From positions 1 to 52,491 of the forward strand of contig DXEM01000036.1 in NCBI GenBank assembly GCA_019114985.1: 52,491 bases of DNA. The letters run 5' to 3'. Both the position numbers and the translations under genes were made by a program. Source of the DNA: Candidatus Anaerostipes excrementavium (GTDB taxonomy: Bacteria > Bacillota > Clostridia > Lachnospirales > Lachnospiraceae). Position 1 is the first letter of the stretch; the number at the start of each line of letters is the position of its first letter. This document shows, one piece after another, positions 44,901-52,100 of the stretch. Under the pieces are notes generated by a model that was not told where the DNA came from, ran no database searches, and was given only the letters and a program-made list of their open reading frames with translations.

Positions 44901-45920
44901 CGAACCCTGAAAGCCTACGATGCAAGGAATCGTCTGAAGGAAGTGGCGGTGATGACCAAAGACGGGAAGACCGGCGTCATCCAGCAGAACCAATACAATG
45001 GAGAAGATCAGAGAATCCAAAAGATTGAAGGAGACCAAACGACCAACTATTACTATCAGGACGGCGTGGTATCCTACACGACCGATGGAGCAGGAAAACA
45101 GACTTCTCAGAACCTGATCGGTCTGGAAGGAAACATTATCGGAACCCAGCGATATGATGGAGAAACTGCCTCCTACTATCTCTATCAGAAAGATCTCCAG
45201 GGAAGCACCACCAGCTTGATCAAAGAAGATGGAACAGCGGATGCGGTGTATTACTATACGGACTTTGGAGAAACGACGATCGAAGGAGACAACAAAGCAG
45301 GGAATGAAGTATGCTATACCGGAGGGATCTATGACCGCATGACAGGACTCTATTACTTAAATGCCAGATATTACAACCCGGAAGACGGAAGATTTCTCAC
45401 AGAAGACACTTATCGAGGAGAAACAGATGAGCCAGATACTTGGCATCTGTATGCGTATTGTGCGAATAATCCGGTGAATTATGTTGATCCGAGCGGGCAT
45501 AAGTATACAAGAAGATGGGAACAACTTTGGGGTACATATTGGTATGATACAGCAAATAAAAAGAAATATGGAAAGCATGGAGGAATAAGATATGCAAAGA
45601 GTAGTTCAAATAAGGCATTAAAAAAATATAAAAAAGCTATTGATAAAGAAAATGACTATTTGTCAAAATTACAGAAAAATCTAGGAAAGCAAGCAATTAA
45701 ATCAATTATATCGTTTGGAGTACAAAGACTAATAGGATTTGGAATAAATAATTTGAAAAAGCCATCTTCAAAATTAAAAAAAATATTGCCAAAAGGAATT
45801 GTTTCTGTGATGAAAAAATTTAGCCCAAGTTATATGAAGAAATCATTAAATAATATAAAGAATGCACAAAAACAATATAAAATTGTAAAATCTAACTTTT
45901 CTAAAATAAAGAGAAAGTAG
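38922..45920 (+). CDS. Secreted RHS/YD-repeat protein with a unique C-terminal tip (candidate polymorphic toxin)
   Basis: 2,332 residues. Signal-type N-terminus (KRGLCSFLAFVLMFTSI). Next a beta-rich region, a DNRLRE-like domain (about 334-516, from DPTVTWKGSTDFWDVY to YRPKLVITYYDGP), Fn3/Ig-like modules (about 516-830), and a DUF6531-type opening (VGTGTIDKASGNLMY, PLTRTYNSQS, about 846-925). From about 1015 to 2140 there are many YD repeats (TYTYDxxGR). The RHS core ends with GLYYLNARYYNPEDGRFL and PVNYVDPSGHK (2184-2194). The last 138 residues are different: lysine-rich, with RHS repeats absent and AT-rich DNA (17 of 60 G+C at 45661-45720 against 28 of 60 at 45121-45180). RHS proteins wrap and release such tips as toxins. 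No catalytic motif is recognised in the tip; QAIKSIISFGVQRLIGFGI is amphipathic. Confidence 0.9.
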   Translation: MKKQIKRGLCSFLAFVLMFTSIQWAEIGTAIRRIYGAQETQENKKEVMEAENTKNSTTFQLAGGKKQTVFYGQDVRFEDEDGKLKDYDPSLVKVNGGKSESGKDLKEYQYTNKEGDKKHYLPKDLTTETPVLMENGDYVISFAPIYGAAEEETDAGKKGAAKDTDSNQVSAAAAKAAAEENAFANIQKLHRGAVEKEEVLNAENEEEELPVKVSYESEDQEYAFVYQSLDTGVKESITLYEAPKENKLQFRFYAKGMKAKKNVLDGGITFLDKETEEIAASLEAPNMNDASGNAYSEAVSYEIEPMEGEEDTYLLTLVLDENYLKDSDRKYPVTIDPTVTWKGSTDFWDVYVINGTYKNTNFYDSGVTVMMAGKAKQGICRTYLRFKDFTAKIKGKYVDSAALTIYEVDGSQSGQVIESRQVTANWTRPGLTWSNRPGYSTKYGTATTTGTAHKARTIDLTGHARSVASGVISSYGILLKNADETKSFGKFYSSRYSNASYRPKLVITYYDGPTVPSTVTASPQYIKKDGKTTIAWSGITSKSLKQVQYRVAAMNSDKTAETKVVKDYTSTGKNTAGGNYTLDAKTLGLSDGIYRVSIRGLDNGGICGTRKSVYLYVDSVAPKIASASIDAGDGKGTTEDDPSSNMTPTLKWNVSDAYLSKVEYQVGNGEIIKAGTSASGSIKLNASNFTESGAYEIKLIVTDRSGSQTEKTLTYYLTDQAKAAEYQPKDASVRKSYGKAVISWKKEEALPGSIYYEVHRSTKEDFQPSDETLVQSALKNPWCADTLTGSGKEYYYQVRAVKLAKSGKVQEASPTVAAGKIRQDAKSEYQQFLGSKDYRDTAEISTPVGTGTIDKASGNLMYMADDFDISVGAMGLPLTRTYNSQSDKTGMLGNGWYDTFHKHLYQVGNDIVFQDSDGTYLTFQKDGNHYVSKESKDYTLELENVKNGGFEEQSPNEGSESILARSGEASEDYRPSHNVTVSSGGETQTLKETVQKTILSSCTLTDKDQNVYRFDANGFLTAQEDANGNYILYEYDDQGRLSTVTTNKNQTLTMEYGASNLLQRIDLPDGTKIAYTYDESGNLKEAKRQSADQGQSVSYPYGYDREGWLTQIDDAKGNRYTIAYEDKKAVKLTKPNGEYQKLVYGDGTTTGTSHQADGTQIAKDSMTYETATGKMLSSTNPAGMRTTYQYGNTANPLLQTGTETTVSYQTMTGSGASRSVNFQTDVKVTTSTTYDANENVTKEVDETGQTTTTTYGTGEQENLPQKEVTKNSDGDSVSDITYTYDENGNPLTEKDTVAKTESRYAYDEEDNWEMTDEWTYEEGEEISHEEISTEEADHEVEESSTTKQGDVTEASTAKYDAMGRETENTDENTGEVTKTTYDFLGRAVKIEKELDGKTQTETKAYDANGTVTSETGSTGVTTAYAYDSLNRVTKATESADGIQTVTETSYGYEDAQIHTLTGTKTQENLFVETVKTNGKTTSKSWTDASGNTVRSQSNGIYTDHVFTDDGKEIASIVLGTNPSGDGKITLNLYDKQGQQTHTIQNPSIEGDAIGTDASSIVTETQYDANGNEVSVTDGNGNKTTYAYDDQNRLTEIGQGSVKHRIAYEMGEDGTTTTSLTDANGHVNKEMTNAAGLTERTEDLGDGEEKIATSYTYDEKGNKTKETYGNGAYQTFHYDKKNRLIKTESYEAPEPAESAGSRTLMTKYSYDLHDQVIEMVDYKISGNTETAYRYTEYTYDSRGRTTGYAQIDQSRQPTQEDIRAHQITYTYNADGNLEAVSYPTKKNGIAGLRYVYNANGQLTEIKGQTESEPKTIRTYTYDAYGKIKQIKDIRNLSSDGSQAVQKDYTYDEFDRVIKISAKDLGTGKEMESYTYTYDKNSHITKKTQINRYPEKKEVNETKAYTYDTLGRLTKTVTRDHTNEDQKKTVTYTYDPAGNRLSEDDGTEKTTYTYNGLDQIKTATVEKGQSVDSVRQYSYDRSGNETEVKDSKTGERTLKAYDARNRLKEVAVMTKDGKTGVIQQNQYNGEDQRIQKIEGDQTTNYYYQDGVVSYTTDGAGKQTSQNLIGLEGNIIGTQRYDGETASYYLYQKDLQGSTTSLIKEDGTADAVYYYTDFGETTIEGDNKAGNEVCYTGGIYDRMTGLYYLNARYYNPEDGRFLTEDTYRGETDEPDTWHLYAYCANNPVNYVDPSGHKYTRRWEQLWGTYWYDTANKKKYGKHGGIRYAKSSSNKALKKYKKAIDKENDYLSKLQKNLGKQAIKSIISFGVQRLIGFGINNLKKPSSKLKKILPKGIVSVMKKFSPSYMKKSLNNIKNAQKQYKIVKSNFSKIKRK

Positions 45921-45927
45921 TTACTAG

Positions 45928-45965
45928 GCATCATTTCAAAAAGAATAATCTTTTTGAAATGATGC
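45928..45965. repeat. Perfect 17-bp inverted repeat between the RHS tip and its small partner gene
   Basis: GCATCATTTCAAAAAGA (45928-45944) and its exact complement TCTTTTTGAAATGATGC (45949-45965), 4-base loop ATAA. It begins 7 bases after the RHS stop. No T-tract follows on either strand, so it is not a standard terminator; it could slow transcription into, or protect, the downstream gene message, or mark a cassette boundary. Confidence 0.9.
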
Positions 45966-45999
45966 AAGTAAAAAATATTCGAAAGGATAGAAATTAATA

Positions 46000-46368
46000 A
46001 TGAAATATATTATTTCAGTTTTGCTGATTCTATTGGTGTCTATTATTTTCAGTTTAATAGAGACACTGCTGTCTGTTGGCACAGATTTTAAAGAGTTTAG
46101 TAAAATGTTTGGTAAGAAAAAAATTATATTTTGGATTATCGTTAATGCAGTTATCTTTGGGATTGCAGATTATTTTGAAATTGTTTTGGGATGGAAAGTG
46201 TCATTTCGAAAAGTTTTGGCTCTTTTATTGTTTTTTCTTTTTGCAGTTTATTGCTATAAACAATGCAAAGATGCCGAAGAAAAAAAGATTGTAATGATCA
46301 TTTTAGCGGTATCATTTGTCATTATGATTGTAATTGGAGAGTTCTTATGTGTATTGGATCAATGGTGA
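46000..46368 (+). CDS. Small four-helix membrane protein, candidate immunity protein for the RHS tip
   Basis: 122 residues; no family recognised. Four hydrophobic segments at about 3-26, 41-64, 70-86 and 96-119, separated by short lysine-rich loops. GAAAGGATAG precedes the ATG. The gene is AT-rich like the RHS tip, in the same direction and directly behind it, the place where polymorphic-toxin immunity genes lie. A membrane immunity protein would fit a tip that acts on membranes or from outside. This role is inferred from position and composition only. It could instead be an unrelated small membrane protein. Confidence 0.75.
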   Translation: MKYIISVLLILLVSIIFSLIETLLSVGTDFKEFSKMFGKKKIIFWIIVNAVIFGIADYFEIVLGWKVSFRKVLALLLFFLFAVYCYKQCKDAEEKKIVMIILAVSFVIMIVIGEFLCVLDQW

Positions 46369-46450
46369 AAGACAAAAGAAGAATGATAGATGTACATATC
46401 ATTTGAAAAAGTAGGAGCAGATGCCAATAAACTGGATATGGATTAAGAAA

Positions 46451-46472
46451 AGGGCTGTGAATTAGCAGCCCT
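46451..46472 (-). terminator. Terminator between the small membrane protein and the convergent HAD gene
   Basis: AGGGCTG (46451-46457) and CAGCCCT (46466-46472), loop 8 bases. On the minus strand the stem is followed by TTTTCTT, so it mainly ends the HAD transcript; TTCTTTCTTTT on the plus side allows action in both directions. Confidence 0.7.
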
Positions 46473-46484
46473 AAATTCTTTCTT

Positions 46485-47294
46485 TTAGTTTAATATATGT
46501 TCAAATATAAATTTTCCAATGCCGTCGTGGTCATTATCGTCAGTAATGTAATCTGCGGCTTTTCTTGTCTTTTCGCTTCCGTTGGCCATGGCTACGCCGA
46601 CACCGGCGTTTAAGACCATATCGTAATCATTATCCGCATCTCCAAACACGCACAGCTCTTCCATAGAAAATCCATGGAGAGACATGATTTTTTTCAGTCC
46701 GTAGGTCTTAGTGATCCTTGGATCCATATATTCATATAACAGCTTGGTTGTCTGCAATGAGGCAGAACGGAAATCTTTGCTGTGAAATGATTTTCCGCGC
46801 TCGATGACGGCATCCATCAGAGCAGGATCACAGGTGATCATGACTTTTGGATGACTGGTCTTTAAATATTCATCAAAGTCAATGACTTTGTAAGGAATCT
46901 GATCCGCTGCAGAAAGATTCTGAATGTTCTCATCTTCTTTCGGAGCGTACAGATACCCATCACCATGGATGACAAAATTGACGTCCATGTCTTTGTAATG
47001 ATCGATAATCTCTTGAATCACATGACCGGGCAATGGATAATTTTCCTCAAAATGATCCTGTTCGTAATCATAGATTTCTGCACCGCCGCTTCCGACAATA
47101 GCATCTACCATACCGGAAATCCCCCACTGGGGCAGGAGCTTTTTCACGTTGGTGATCGCCCTTCCGGTAGAGATCCCGAATAAGATTCCTTTTTCCCGGG
47201 ACTTTTGGATCGCTTCTGCTGTCAGGGGAGAGATCGTTCCCTGGGTCGTTAATAAAGTTCCATCGATGTCGCACATAATTGCTTTGATCGCCAT
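46485..47294 (-). CDS. Cof-type HAD-IIB family phosphatase
   Basis: 269 residues. Motif I MCDIDGTLLTTQG (nucleophile Asp and second Asp), motif II GISTGRA, type IIB cap in the middle, motif IV FGDADNDYDMVLNAGVGVAMANG. An in-frame ATG at 47354 exists, but GAGGAGG lies 8 bases before the ATG at 47294 and the promoter on this strand would start transcription below 47354, so 47294 is the start. Second Cof-type phosphatase in the window; substrate unknown. Confidence 0.9.
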   Translation of the reverse strand: MAIKAIMCDIDGTLLTTQGTISPLTAEAIQKSREKGILFGISTGRAITNVKKLLPQWGISGMVDAIVGSGGAEIYDYEQDHFEENYPLPGHVIQEIIDHYKDMDVNFVIHGDGYLYAPKEDENIQNLSAADQIPYKVIDFDEYLKTSHPKVMITCDPALMDAVIERGKSFHSKDFRSASLQTTKLLYEYMDPRITKTYGLKKIMSLHGFSMEELCVFGDADNDYDMVLNAGVGVAMANGSEKTRKAADYITDDNDHDGIGKFIFEHILN

Positions 47295-47325
47295 ATGTAA
47301 TTCCTCCTCACAACTTCTTTCTTTT

Positions 47326-47354
47326 ATTTTAGAAGAGTCTCCAAGGAAAGGCAA
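47326..47354 (-). promoter_or_regulatory. Promoter of the HAD gene
   Basis: On the minus strand TTGCCT (47354-47349), 17-base spacer, TAAAAT (47331-47326). Predicted start near 47319, leaving a 25-base leader. Confidence 0.65.
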
Positions 47355-47537
47355 GCCGAGTCCATCACAAAAGATGCGTTCTTTTCACAGAATAAATTTC
47401 TTCCAAAAACAAGGAAAAACTTTTGACTTTTTCCCTTTTATGATCCGTGATAACATGAAATCGTAAAGAAAATCGTTAATCAAGGATAGGAAGTTTGGCC
47501 AACGAATATCGGAAGAATCAGCAAGGAGAAAGAAGAA

Positions 47538-48854
47538 ATGGAAGATTATCTCAGAAAACTTGTAAAAATGCAGAAAGCGGGAGAAGCTGTTGGTATTTAC
47601 TCTGCTTGTACCGGAAATGAAATTGTATTGGAAGCTTGTATGCAGCACGCAAAGGAAACAAATACCGTATTATTGATTGAATCTACGGCAAATCAGGTAG
47701 ATCAATATGGCGGTTATACAGGAATGAAACCGGTGGATTTTGTGAATATGTGCAAAAAAATTTCCAAGCGTGTAGGACTTCCGATGGAACGAATCATCCT
47801 TGGAGGTGATCATCTTGGTCCGTTAACGTTTGCTCATTATGAGGAAGAGAAAGCCATGGAAGAATCCAGTGAATTAATTCGTCAGTATGTAATGGCAGGC
47901 TTTACAAAGATTCATATTGATACGAGTATGAAGGTGGCAAGTGATGATCCGGATGAGAGACTTTCCGATGAAACAATCGCCCGCAGAGGAGCAATGTTGG
48001 CCAAGGCTGCAGAGGATGCCTATGAAGAATTAAAGAAGCAGAAGCCAGACGCACCACATCCGGTTTATGTGGTAGGAAGTGAAGTTCCGATTCCGGGAGG
48101 ATCTCAGGATGAAGTGGATACCGGCGTGCAGGTAACGAAAGTTTCCGATTTCCGGGCAGCCGTAAAGGCTTTCCAGGACGCCTATGAAGCTTTGGGCTTA
48201 AAAGACGCATGGAAATATGTCATTGCAGTCGTTGTACAGCCGGGAGTAGAAGAAAAAGATACCGGATGTACAGAATATGTACGTGAAAATGCGGCAGATC
48301 TTATGAAATCTATCAAGGATTATCCGGATCTGATCTTTGAAGGACATTCCACAGACTATCAGACAAAATATAAACTCCGTGAGTTAGTAGAAGATGGAGT
48401 CGGCATCTTAAAAGTAGGGCCAGGTCTTACCCAGGCATTCCGAGAAGGACTGTTCGCCTTAGCATACGCAGAAAAAGAAGCTTTCAAAAATCATCCGGAG
48501 AAGCAGAGCTATTTCATGGAAACATTGGATAACGCGATGCAGGAAAACCCAGGATATTATAAAAAGCATTATTATGGAAGCGCTGCGCAAATCGCCTATA
48601 AGAGAAAATATTCTTTCTCTGATCGATGCAGATACTATTATAATCTGCCGGAAGTAGACGCAGCGATGGAGAAATTATTTGATAATTTTAAAGAAGGGGT
48701 TCCGCTGGGACTTTTGGATCAGTTCATGCCGATCCAATATACGAAAGTTAGAATAGGAATGTTGGAAAATGATCCGAAAACTTTGGTAATGGACAGAGTC
48801 TGCAATTGTATCGATGAATACTTATACGGTACCAAGCAAGAAAAGATCGGATAG
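47538..48854 (+). CDS. GatZ/KbaZ-type protein (class II tagatose-bisphosphate aldolase, non-catalytic subunit family)
   Basis: 438 residues, usual length for GatZ/KbaZ. Typical pieces: GIYSACTGNEIVLEACM, LLIESTANQVDQYGGYTGM, ILGGDHLGPLTF, KIHIDTSMKVA, VYVVGSEVPIPGGSQDE, FEGHSTDYQTKYKLRELVEDGVGILKVGPGLT and RYYYNLPEVDAAMEKL. In E. coli these proteins support the aldolases GatY/KbaY; here no aldolase, kinase or PTS gene is beside it, so it may act alone or with a partner elsewhere. AAGGAG precedes the ATG. TTGACT at 47423 suggests a promoter with an uncertain -10. Confidence 0.88.
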   Translation: MEDYLRKLVKMQKAGEAVGIYSACTGNEIVLEACMQHAKETNTVLLIESTANQVDQYGGYTGMKPVDFVNMCKKISKRVGLPMERIILGGDHLGPLTFAHYEEEKAMEESSELIRQYVMAGFTKIHIDTSMKVASDDPDERLSDETIARRGAMLAKAAEDAYEELKKQKPDAPHPVYVVGSEVPIPGGSQDEVDTGVQVTKVSDFRAAVKAFQDAYEALGLKDAWKYVIAVVVQPGVEEKDTGCTEYVRENAADLMKSIKDYPDLIFEGHSTDYQTKYKLRELVEDGVGILKVGPGLTQAFREGLFALAYAEKEAFKNHPEKQSYFMETLDNAMQENPGYYKKHYYGSAAQIAYKRKYSFSDRCRYYYNLPEVDAAMEKLFDNFKEGVPLGLLDQFMPIQYTKVRIGMLENDPKTLVMDRVCNCIDEYLYGTKQEKIG

Positions 48855-48858
48855 CAGA

Positions 48859-48886
48859 GAACTTTTTTGAAAAAGCCGCATACACT
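48859..48886 (+). promoter_or_regulatory. Candidate sigma-E promoter of the interrupted amidase gene
   Basis: CATACACT (48879-48886) is a perfect match to the sigma-E -10 consensus CATACAHT, with GAACTTT (48859-48865, 5 of 7) 13 bases upstream. It would drive the amidase fragment starting at 48918. Confidence 0.5.
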
Positions 48887-48917
48887 ATCACAAGGAATTT
48901 TGTATGAGGTTTTATCT

Positions 48918-48962
48918 ATGGCAGGAGTCATTTTGGATGCTGGACATGGCGGTTGTCAATAG
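48918..48962 (+). pseudogene. N-acetylmuramoyl-L-alanine amidase, 5' fragment cut by an insertion
   Basis: ATG at 48918 with TGAGG 9 bases upstream opens MAGVILDAGHGG, the first strand and zinc-binding His of the Amidase_3 family (CwlD/AmiC type), then CQ and a stop. The reading frame fails exactly after the GHGG motif, where the downstream DNA changes to Tn916-like element sequence. The remainder of the gene is expected at the far end of the element, outside the window. Confidence 0.75.
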
Positions 48963-49051
48963 CGCAAGTAAAACTACATTATTATAGAAAGGCAACTGCT
49001 ATACCTATATTTAATTGAATATGTGTGAAAGGACAAGCCTTTTCATTAAGT

Positions 49052-49083
49052 AGACGTTCAAAAAATTGAGCGTCTATTTTTTT
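49052..49083 (+). terminator. Hairpin terminator or attenuator upstream of the adhesin gene
   Basis: AGACGTTCAA (49052-49061) pairs with TTGAGCGTCT (49066-49075), one G-U, loop AAAA, then TTTTTTT (49077-49083). It lies 29 bases before the adhesin ATG. It either insulates the element from host transcription or attenuates adhesin expression. Confidence 0.8.
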
Positions 49084-49112
49084 ACCCTAAAATCGAAAGG
49101 AGAATTTAAGCT

Positions 49113-52100
49113 ATGAAAAAGATATTGAAGCGATTAGCTACGGGCTTCCTTGTCCTTGCGACTATCGCTACCGCTATGCCGACTACCGCCGTCCACGCTT
49201 CTGAAAAGCAATACTGGACAGAAAGTGCGGAGCGTGTCGGTATCGTGGAAAAAGTAATGAATGACGGCTCTATCGGTTCGACATTCAATGAGGGACACAT
49301 GACCGTTGAGGGAGAGGACGCTTTCTGCGTGGACATCAACACCAACTTCCGAAACGGCTATAAGACCAGAGTGGACGCAAGTACACGCATGAGTGACGAC
49401 CAGATTTCAGATGTTGCCCTCTCCATTGAGTACGTCAGCCAGTACGCAAAGAACCACAGCGGATTAAGCAGTCAGCACGTCTATCTCTTGAAACAGTGCG
49501 TTGTCTGGCAGAGATTAAGCGTTCATCTTGGCTGGCAGTGCGACAACGTGCGAGCTTCTTATGATGAAATTCCAAAAGCCGTACAGGACGAAGTGTATTC
49601 TGAGGCAAAAGCCTTTGTGAAAGAAAACAAGGGACGCTATGAGTGTGGCGGTTACATCTACACTGGCGAGGGGCAGGACATAGGACAGTTTTGGACGAAA
49701 CTTGCTGTAGGAAATGCTACTTTGAAAAAGACTTCCAGTAATGCCAGCATTACAGACGACAACGGGCTTTACTCAATCGCTGGCGCAACATATGGTGTCT
49801 ATTCTGATAAAGGCTGTACGAAACAGCTTGCCACCCTTACGACAGATAACAGCGGGAATACTGATACTGTGGAAGTAAAGGCTGGCACAGTGTATATCAG
49901 GGAATTATCCGCACCCGCAGGATATAAGGTGGACAAGACCGTATATTCCTTAAAGGTGGAAGCTGGCAAGACAGCGACCTTAAAGGTATCGGACGCACCA
50001 AAAGTTACCGATACGCTTATTGAGCTTTTAAAGATTGACATGGAAATCCAGAAAGACGCTCCGCAGGGAAATGCTTCCTTAGAGGGCGCAGAGTTCACAT
50101 GGAAATTCTATGCGGGACACTATACCACAGACAATCTCCCTGCTGAACCGACAAAGACATGGGTAACAAAGACAATCGCTGAAAAAGACAGTGACGGCAC
50201 TATCCATTACGTTTCCCGCCTTGCTGATGAATACAAGGTATCTGGGGACAGCTTCTATACGCAGGACGGAAAGAACGTGCTTCCGCTTGGGACGCTGACC
50301 GTTGAGGAAACAAAAGCTCCTAGTGGCTATCTTCTTGACGGTGCGTATATGCAGGCGAATGGCAGTGAAGAACAGATGAAAGGTATCTATGTAACACAGA
50401 TTACCGAGGACGGCGACCTTGCCGTACTTTCTGGAAGCAACCAGTACCATGTGTCTGACAAGGTTATCCGTGGCGGTGTGAAAATCCAGAAAAGGGATTT
50501 GGAAACTGGCGACACGAAAGCACAGGGAAGCGCAACCTTGAAAGACGCTGAATTTGCAATCATTTCCCTAAATGACAGTGCAGTGCTTGTTGAGGGGAAA
50601 CTCTACCAGAAAAATGAAGTGGTAAAGACAATCCTTACCGACATTGAGGGCGTGGCTTCTACTTCCGCTGACCTCTTACCTTACGGGAAATACCGTATCG
50701 AGGAAAGCAAAGCTCCAAACGGCTATCTCACAGACGGGGCAAAGGCAGTTGAGTTTGAAATCACAGAGAATGGAAAAATCGTTGACCTTACAGGAGAAGA
50801 AACTTCCATTTACAATCAAGTGAAGCGTGGCGACTTAGAAGGTGTCAAGATTGGAGCTGGCACACACAAGCGTCTTGCTGATGTTCCGTTCAGGATCACA
50901 AGCAAGACGACAGGAGAAAGCCATGTAATCGTAACAGACGACAACGGGCAGTTCTCCACTTCTTCTGACTGGGCTTCCCACAAGTACAACACCAACGAGG
51001 GCAAGACCAGCGAGGACGGTATCTGGTTTGGGACTTCCGAGCCAGACGACACAAAAGGCGCATTACTCTATGACACTTACATCATTGAGGAATTGCGCTG
51101 TGAAAGCAACAAAGGCTTTGAACTTATCCCTGCCTTTGAAATCGTGGTATCACGAAACAACGTAACCGTTGATTTAGGGACGCTTACCGATGAATATGAG
51201 AAAGAAATCTCTATCCATACCACTGCCACAGGCACAGACGGGGAAAAAGTAATCGTGGCAGGAAAAGAAGTGACTGTCATTGATACTGTTACCCTTGACG
51301 GCTTGGAAAAAGGCACAAAATACCAGCTTACAGGCTGGCAGATGTTGAAAGAGGAAAATGCCGAGCTTTTCATCAATGGGGAACGTGTCGAGAACAGCTA
51401 CACCTTTACTGCTGATAAAGAAGAAATGAAGATTGAAATGGAATATACATTCAATGCTTCTGCTCTTGGCGGACAGAACCTTGTAACCTTTGAGGAATTG
51501 TACGATTTAAGCAACCCAGACGAGCCAGTAAAAGTTGCGGAACACAAGGACATTGAGGACGAGGGGCAGACCGTACTCATCACAGAGCGCATTATCTCTA
51601 TCTATACCACAGCAACCAGTGAGGACGGCGAAAAAGAGATTGAAGCAGGAAAAGACGTAACTATCATTGACACGGTTACTCTTGAGGGCTTGGAAATCGG
51701 TACAAAATATCAGTTAAAAGGCTGGCAGATGTTGAAAGAGGAAAATGCCGAGCTTCTTATAGGTGGGGAACGTGTAGAGAATGACTATACCTTTACCGCT
51801 GACAGTGAAAGCATGGAAGTAGAGATTGCCTTTACCTTTGACGCTTCCTCACTTGGCGGGAAAGCCCTTGTAACCTTTGAGGAATTATACGATTTAAGCA
51901 ATCCAGACGAGCCAGTAAAGGTTACGGAGCATAAGGACATCGAGGACGAGGGGCAGACGGTAACGGTCAAGGAAGTACCAGAAACACCAGAAGAACCGAC
52001 ACCAGAACAGCCGACTACACCTGATACACCAGACACACCGAGCAGAACGGGCAACTCTCCAAAGACAGGCGATAACACGAATATTGCTTTCTTTTTGGGA

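Noticed and set aside
41950-45340. Repeated short motifs that might be taken for a CRISPR or DNA repeat array
   Set aside because: They are in-frame YD repeats of the RHS protein with varied spacing and no constant direct repeat.
46392-46448. 18-codon frame (MYISFEKVGADANKLDMD) after the small membrane protein
   Set aside because: Too short to judge; may be a remnant of another immunity gene, but nothing else supports it.
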